Positions 60,341 through 64,000 of a DNA stretch of 64,000 nucleotides are shown here, one piece after another. The translations under genes and the position numbers were made by a program. Each line of letters begins with the position of its first letter. Positions within the stretch are counted from its first letter, which is position 1. The notes beneath the pieces are model-generated. The model was not told the DNA's origin and did no database searches. It worked only from the letters and a program-made list of their open reading frames with translations. Source of the stretch: Diphasiastrum complanatum (lineage: Eukaryota > Streptophyta > Lycopodiopsida > Lycopodiales > Lycopodiaceae); the NCBI GenBank assembly GCA_029204225.1, contig CM055100.1:58958975-59022974 (forward strand), written 5' to 3'.

Positions 60341-60700
60341 GCTCTTTTTGGATTCAAAAAGGGCCTCTTCCTTGCCTAAACAAGTTTTCTAATCATAATT
60401 AATCTAGTGCTAATCAATCCTACGTGGCACCTTTACCTTAGGTTACCATACAAGGTGAGCAAGAGTTAAGGCCTAAATTTAGGTCTCATTTTCATAGACT
60501 ATTGTAGGTTATTTGCATAGACTATAATAGGCAACTAATAGGTAAGTTACAAATTACAACTAGAGTAGGATTAGTATAGGACGACCTTTCATTGTCCTAA
60601 CTACAATAGGACCCTAGGGATGGAAACTCGTATATGCTTAATAAAGCTTATATCATGGTTAGTTCACATTGAACTTTGACACCATTTGATTAAGGTATAT
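60341..60700. other. No gene; possible small repeat
   Basis: Contains a short diverged repeat (CATAGACTATT-TAGG at about 60496 and 60518). No coding signature. Confidence 0.35.
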
Positions 60701-61265
60701 TGTAAAGTTCTACATAGATTCTTTTGGGAAATTCGACATCTTCAAGATGACAACCAAGTATCACTTACATGTGAAGTTAGAGAAGGATTATGCAACACCA
60801 AAGCTGCATGGGGTGTTAACTTAAATCCGTATGAGATGCATTGTTGGAGATTAGAAGGCAAAAAACATATTGACCTAGGAAGATGAAACAAGTGATTCAA
60901 TTCGCTTGAGAATTGCAAAAAAGCTAGTCGACAAGTTCAAGCCAAATCCAAATGTTAAAGAGATGGTGTACACATGTGACCAAAGAGGTGTGAGTCGCAA
61001 GGGGTATAGAGCTTTGAAGAAGTATATGAAACGCTCTGACAGAAATGGGTTAAAACGCCATCAAATAATACCTACTTATAAACTTGTTAAATCCGCCAAA
61101 CAAGAATGCAATTCGATTTTGCTCTCTAAATTAGGAGAGTTTCAGCCTATTGAGGATTCTTTTACATTAACCAATAAGAAGAAAGGACCTTCGACATGTT
61201 TTCATTATCATCAAGGCAACAATATATTCTTAGATCTGGAAAAGGTCCAAGCGATGATGATCTGA
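60700..61265 (+). pseudogene. N-terminal part of an unclassified transposase-like protein
   Basis: The longest open frame is 60906-61265: KKLVDKFKPNPNVKEMVYTC, DQRGVSRKGYRALKKYMKR and RHQIIPTYKLVKSAKQECNS, ending FHYHQGNNIFLDLEKVQAMM. Upstream, fragments in other frames (HVKLEKDYATPKLHG) look coding but broken. The layout resembles the opening of a widespread uncharacterised protein family seen in several eukaryotes, usually tied to mobile DNA. That resemblance is from memory. Intact splicing is not demonstrated. Confidence 0.5.
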
Positions 61266-61284
61266 CATTACGAAGTTAAAACAA

Positions 61285-62379
61285 ATGGTAAAAATATTTA
61301 TTGTGGATTACGGTCTTCAATTGTATGCTTTTCTTCAACTAATATGTTTTCGTGATGAAATTTTTGTTTTACAGATTGCGGAGGTAAAGTTATTTGTTAT
61401 TAAGTTGGACAAAGCAAAAATCGTAAAAGGGCGTAAACTTGAACGTGTCACAATCACCTTGATAAATCGTGAATTGCAACAGTTTGGCGGAAGTTATTGT
61501 AAAGAGTTTAGCGTGCAATCTGAAAATCACATATGGTGGATAGCTGCATTTGAAGTTCCTAAGGAGTCTCACAACGTACTAGAGTGGCTATTTGAAAAAT
61601 GTAGTATATCTAAGTCAATACATGCACAAAATGAAGGCAAAATGCTCAATGTTGAAGGAGAAAGCTTTGTTGTAGAATGGCACCTAGCTGCTGCTTTGAA
61701 GACCTTGAAATGCATGTATCGTTGTGGTCTTGGTGCAAATGCAAAGAATTTTTGTATATATTCTATGTTTGAATCTGGGCAGAACAAAAGTATTTTGAAT
61801 TGCAACCAACGTCTTGCACCAAATAGGCACAATCTAGACAAAGCTTGGAGTCTTGTTGTGTTGAACATTCCTCTCGAAATAGTCCATTTTTGCACAATGC
61901 ATGATGAATTACAAATATTGGACAAATTATTATTTTTGCATTGTTGTTACGCATGGAACATGCAGCCCAAATCAAGAGCAGATCTTAGCATTAGAAATCT
62001 AGAGATAATTTTATCCGATATGGGATTGCATGGGGGCCACGTGAGTCTTACCAAAGACGTTGAGATGAGTGGAAAAACGCAAGATGTTCCAGCAAAAGTT
62101 TCAATGGGTGGTGCGAAAGCGAGACACTTATTGTCAAATCATACTGCACGTGAAAGCAGTGTCGAATGGGAGTACTGGAATAAAATATGTCAATGCACAA
62201 CAATTATTGGCTCAGATCCTTGCATGGCAAGTACACATGCTAAGGTTTGGCAAACATTTGATGCCTTGTCACAAACTATCAACAAAAAGATTGTGAGAAA
62301 TGAAGATTTGGATAGATACGCAACAGAAGTCAAAACATTTACTGAATTGATGATCGATGCATGGGGAGGACACACATAA
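61285..62379 (+). CDS. Unclassified transposase-like core, 364 codons
   Basis: The largest non-retroelement frame in the window. An internal acceptor-like TTTTACAG lies before ATTGCGGAGG (about 61377), so the true exon may start there. Blocks: VKLFVIKLDKAKIVKGRKLE and RVTITLINRELQ; GESFVVEWHLAAALKTLKCM followed by YRCGLGANAKNFCIYSMF; VVLNIPLEIVHFCTMHDEL; CCYAWNMQPKSRADLSIRNL; LSDMGLHGGHVSLTKDVEMS; VSMGGAKARHLLSN. The motif xDxKxLxxxxGLGxANxxxFCxxC is what I recall for this family; here the expected Asp is Ala and the last Cys is Ser. This suggests a decayed catalytic site. Function inferred only. Confidence 0.6.
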   Translation: MVKIFIVDYGLQLYAFLQLICFRDEIFVLQIAEVKLFVIKLDKAKIVKGRKLERVTITLINRELQQFGGSYCKEFSVQSENHIWWIAAFEVPKESHNVLEWLFEKCSISKSIHAQNEGKMLNVEGESFVVEWHLAAALKTLKCMYRCGLGANAKNFCIYSMFESGQNKSILNCNQRLAPNRHNLDKAWSLVVLNIPLEIVHFCTMHDELQILDKLLFLHCCYAWNMQPKSRADLSIRNLEIILSDMGLHGGHVSLTKDVEMSGKTQDVPAKVSMGGAKARHLLSNHTARESSVEWEYWNKICQCTTIIGSDPCMASTHAKVWQTFDALSQTINKKIVRNEDLDRYATEVKTFTELMIDAWGGHT

Positions 62380-62469
62380 CTCACTATATGGTATGTGTGT
62401 CTCATATTTTTTACTTTCGTATTTAAATATTTATAAAGATTTAAACTAATACAAATTCTCTATGAACAG

Positions 62470-62820
62470 CACATCTTCTATGCTCATGGACCTTGGTTTA
62501 TGAAAACCTACAGATCATTAGCTATCTGGAATACGCAAGGTATGGAAAAGAGTCATTATAGGGCGAAGGCTGCATTATTCAAAAATTCATGCCATGGCGG
62601 AGGAAAAGGTCTTAGTAATGCATTGGTTGAGATATTCCAATGGTTTTACAGAGGAGTTTTGGGCCAAGGACACTTTCAAAACACAAGAACTGAAGAGTTG
62701 AATTCAATGATCTCCAATTCAAATTCTGTTAGAAATACGGCATGGCAATCCTCTAATGCTAAAACAAGGCATCAAGAATGGCCACTCTACGGGCTAACAC
62801 GGATGCATTCACATATGTGA
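62470..62820 (+). pseudogene. C-terminal part of the transposase-like protein
   Basis: A likely intron (62381 or so, GTATGTG, to AACAG at 62470) precedes HIFYAHGPWFMKTYRSLAI, WNTQGMEKSHYRAKAALFKN and SCHGGGKGLSNALVEIFQWF. These fit directly after THYM at 62370-62389, but in a frame one base off the upstream frame. A single-base deletion in the GGGGAGG run would explain it. The tail becomes unlike protein after about 62760. Confidence 0.5.
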
Positions 62821-63467
62821 GTGAGTATATAGATGAAACTTTGAAGCCTTATGCCATACAAATTCCTGGCTCAACTATCATGTGGATTCCATATAACTTG
62901 CTTAGTTATATATGGAAAAGAGATAGACCCTTTATCGCTCGTCTCAACAGATTTATTAGTCACTTGGGTAACGATCATTACTTGGAGCTGACCAAGGATC
63001 AGCTGAAAACTTTTGATCTTGAAAGTGTCGGAAGAAAGTTTCTATCCGGTGAGATTACTATTATTTTTTTGTTTAATGAGTTTCCAGCGACTATGGCGCA
63101 CAACGAACACAATCCTAGTGAGTAGGTGAATGAGATACACGACCCGGGTGAAGAGGAAGATTTATCTGCGGAGCACGAAGCAGTCTTGGCTGTGCAAGAG
63201 GCAACAGGTGCATCCACATCAGTGGAGCTAGAAGATATAGATGAGTCCGATGATCTCATGCTTCAAATCCATGGCCTTGCTCCAATCATCATTGATGGGC
63301 AAGAGTATGTGTTCATGCATGACTTGCAACATATTCTTGGCATGCGAGAAGATGAGATGTTGGCAGCATTGGTAAATTTGCAGACGGACGACATGTATGA
63401 GAAGCTGATCGGCCATGACATGGACACCACCGAGCAAGCACTGGCAAGAGCACACCCAGCCCGATGA
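62778..63467 (+). pseudogene. Open frame with one stop, downstream of the transposase-like core
   Basis: One frame from 62778 to 63467 with a single TAG at 63123-63125. The first part reads YVSEYIDETLKPYAIQIPGS and TIMWIPYNLLSYIWKRDRPF; the second is acidic (DPGEEEDLSAEHEAVLAVQE) and ends in the first copy of a 76-bp repeat. No recognised domain. Confidence 0.4.
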
Positions 63468-63538
63468 CACGTATGAGAAGTTGATCGGCCATGACACGGA
63501 CACCACTGAGCAAGCACTGGCAAGAGTGCTTTGCCAAT
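63387..63538. repeat. 76-bp tandem duplication, two copies
   Basis: Copies start at 63387 and 63463: GAYGACAYGTATGAGAAGYT, then GATCGGCCATGACA and GAGCAAGCACTGGCAAGAG. They differ at a few sites. Because 76 is not a multiple of three, the second copy is read in another frame (DDTYEKLIGHDTDTTEQALA), and the first ends in a stop at 63467. Confidence 0.93.
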
Positions 63539-63687
63539 TGAAAACGCTTCAACCACCACCAGTTCAAACGAGGCCATTCGAGGTACTGGAAGGGAAAACT
63601 GTTGACGTGAAGTACAAAAGCAAAGGAATTCAGCTTGCGCAAACCAAAGACATTGATGAAGGGACCGAGGCAAGTCTGACCCAATAA
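63463..63687 (+). pseudogene. Continuation frame after the 76-bp duplication
   Basis: Begins inside the second repeat copy and reads LCQLKTLQPPPVQTRPFEVL, KTVDVKYKSKGIQLAQTKDI and ends at TAA 63685-63687. It appears to be the true continuation of the frame at 63126-63440, separated by the duplication. Confidence 0.45.
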
Positions 63688-63761
63688 TTCAACTTGTGTA
63701 TTTTTGTTATGTTTGTTTGTTTTCATAATACTCATTTTGCAATAATTTGAACCAAATGCAG

Positions 63762-64000
63762 GACGAAGTGGAGCTTGATGCATTTGCTATGCGAAGGGGT
63801 GGCTTTCGGGAGAAAGTTGAAGCAGGAACTCTGGACAGATCTATGGCCCACTACATTGGGAACTTGCCCAACAACTTTATTTTCTGCTTCAGCAAGAAGT
63901 ACAGTCCGAATGGACCGACGGAGCTTCTTAAATGCAAAGCACTCTCCAAGCACATTGGTGAGGTGGAGTTGTCACCATCAACGCCAAAGGCTTACTGTAT
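63762..64000 (+). CDS. Possible next exon, open to the window edge
   Basis: After an acceptor-like AAATGCAG (to 63761) the frame DEVELDAFAMRRGGFREKVE, MAHYIGNLPNNFIFCFSKKY and ALSKHIGEVELSPSTPKAYC is open to the end. Its composition looks coding. No domain recognised. A matching donor in phase upstream was not found, so its link to the preceding frame is uncertain. Confidence 0.4.

Noticed and set aside
63663-63761. An intron joining the frames at 63463-63687 and 63762-64000
   Set aside because: The acceptor AAATGCAG is good, but no upstream GT gives a compatible phase, so the link is left open.

Overview
The window looks like nuclear DNA of a land plant with a large, retrotransposon-rich genome. 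The evidence is a plant-type SPRTN metalloprotease gene with clean GT-AG introns, many Ty1/copia and Ty3/gypsy fragments (including a chromovirus), plant-style primer binding sites (tRNA-Met for copia, tRNA-Asp for gypsy), a tRNA-derived SINE-like head, and many long (GA)n/(CT)n arrays. The SprT region departs from the pattern I know from flowering plants between the HExxH block and the YHSF-DEVDNYRVHHW block, which hints at a fern, lycophyte, bryophyte or gymnosperm. That is inference; the species cannot be fixed from the sequence.

Only one ordinary host gene is convincing. It is SPRTN/DVC1-like, on the minus strand, 19533 down to 5907. It has eight exons whose phases all match, giving 1,905 nt and 634 residues. 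The order is SprT protease with HEMIH, zinc-binding domain, a long disordered region with a PIP-like motif, and a C-terminal UBZ4 zinc finger. Intron 6 is about 8 kb and holds copia, gypsy and microsatellite debris. Intron 1 carries two diverged direct repeats that look like the LTRs of a small element.

Layout, left to right. 1-840: leader and tRNA-Asp primer site of a gypsy element (minus). 1685-3215: an orphan reading frame followed by a copia-type LTR. 4424-4752: a tandem duplication containing (CT)n. 5907-19533: SPRTN. 20300-21413: chromovirus integrase and chromodomain. 21400-24172: copia gag-PR-IN (minus). 25060-30664: gypsy leader, a compound (TG)n(GA)n array, unrecognised gene-like pieces and a gypsy gag. 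31657-34830: an internally deleted copia whose integrase and reverse transcriptase are missing and replaced by unrelated sequence. 34905-39080: further copia remnants, an LTR and a G-rich non-coding stretch. 39081-45530: a copia family with a duplicated, chimeric gag, next to a gypsy integrase. 45531-49246: an LTR pair around a partial copia pol. 49445-51778: copia fragments, one broken by a SINE-like head. 53281-55575: minus-strand copia pol and LTR pieces. 55763-60050: the most complete copia element (LTR, PBS, gag, PR, IN, RT). 60072-60340: a gypsy gag start. 60700-64000: an unclassified transposase-like gene.

No retroelement here is intact; every polyprotein has stops, frameshifts or missing domains. 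The element families recur across the window: one gypsy family at 1-840, 25.1-26.0 and 28.8-30.7 kb; copia family A at 21.4-24.2 and 35.2-36.7 kb; family B LTRs at 45.5 and 48.3 kb; family C at 2.4 and 34.0 kb; family D at 39.1 and 42.1 kb; family E at 9.8-11.8 and 55.8-60.0 kb. I see no CRISPR array, rRNA or functional tRNA. The least explained parts are the element at 60.7-64.0 kb, the orphan frames at 1.7 and 33.0 kb, and the gene-like block at 26.5-27.2 kb.
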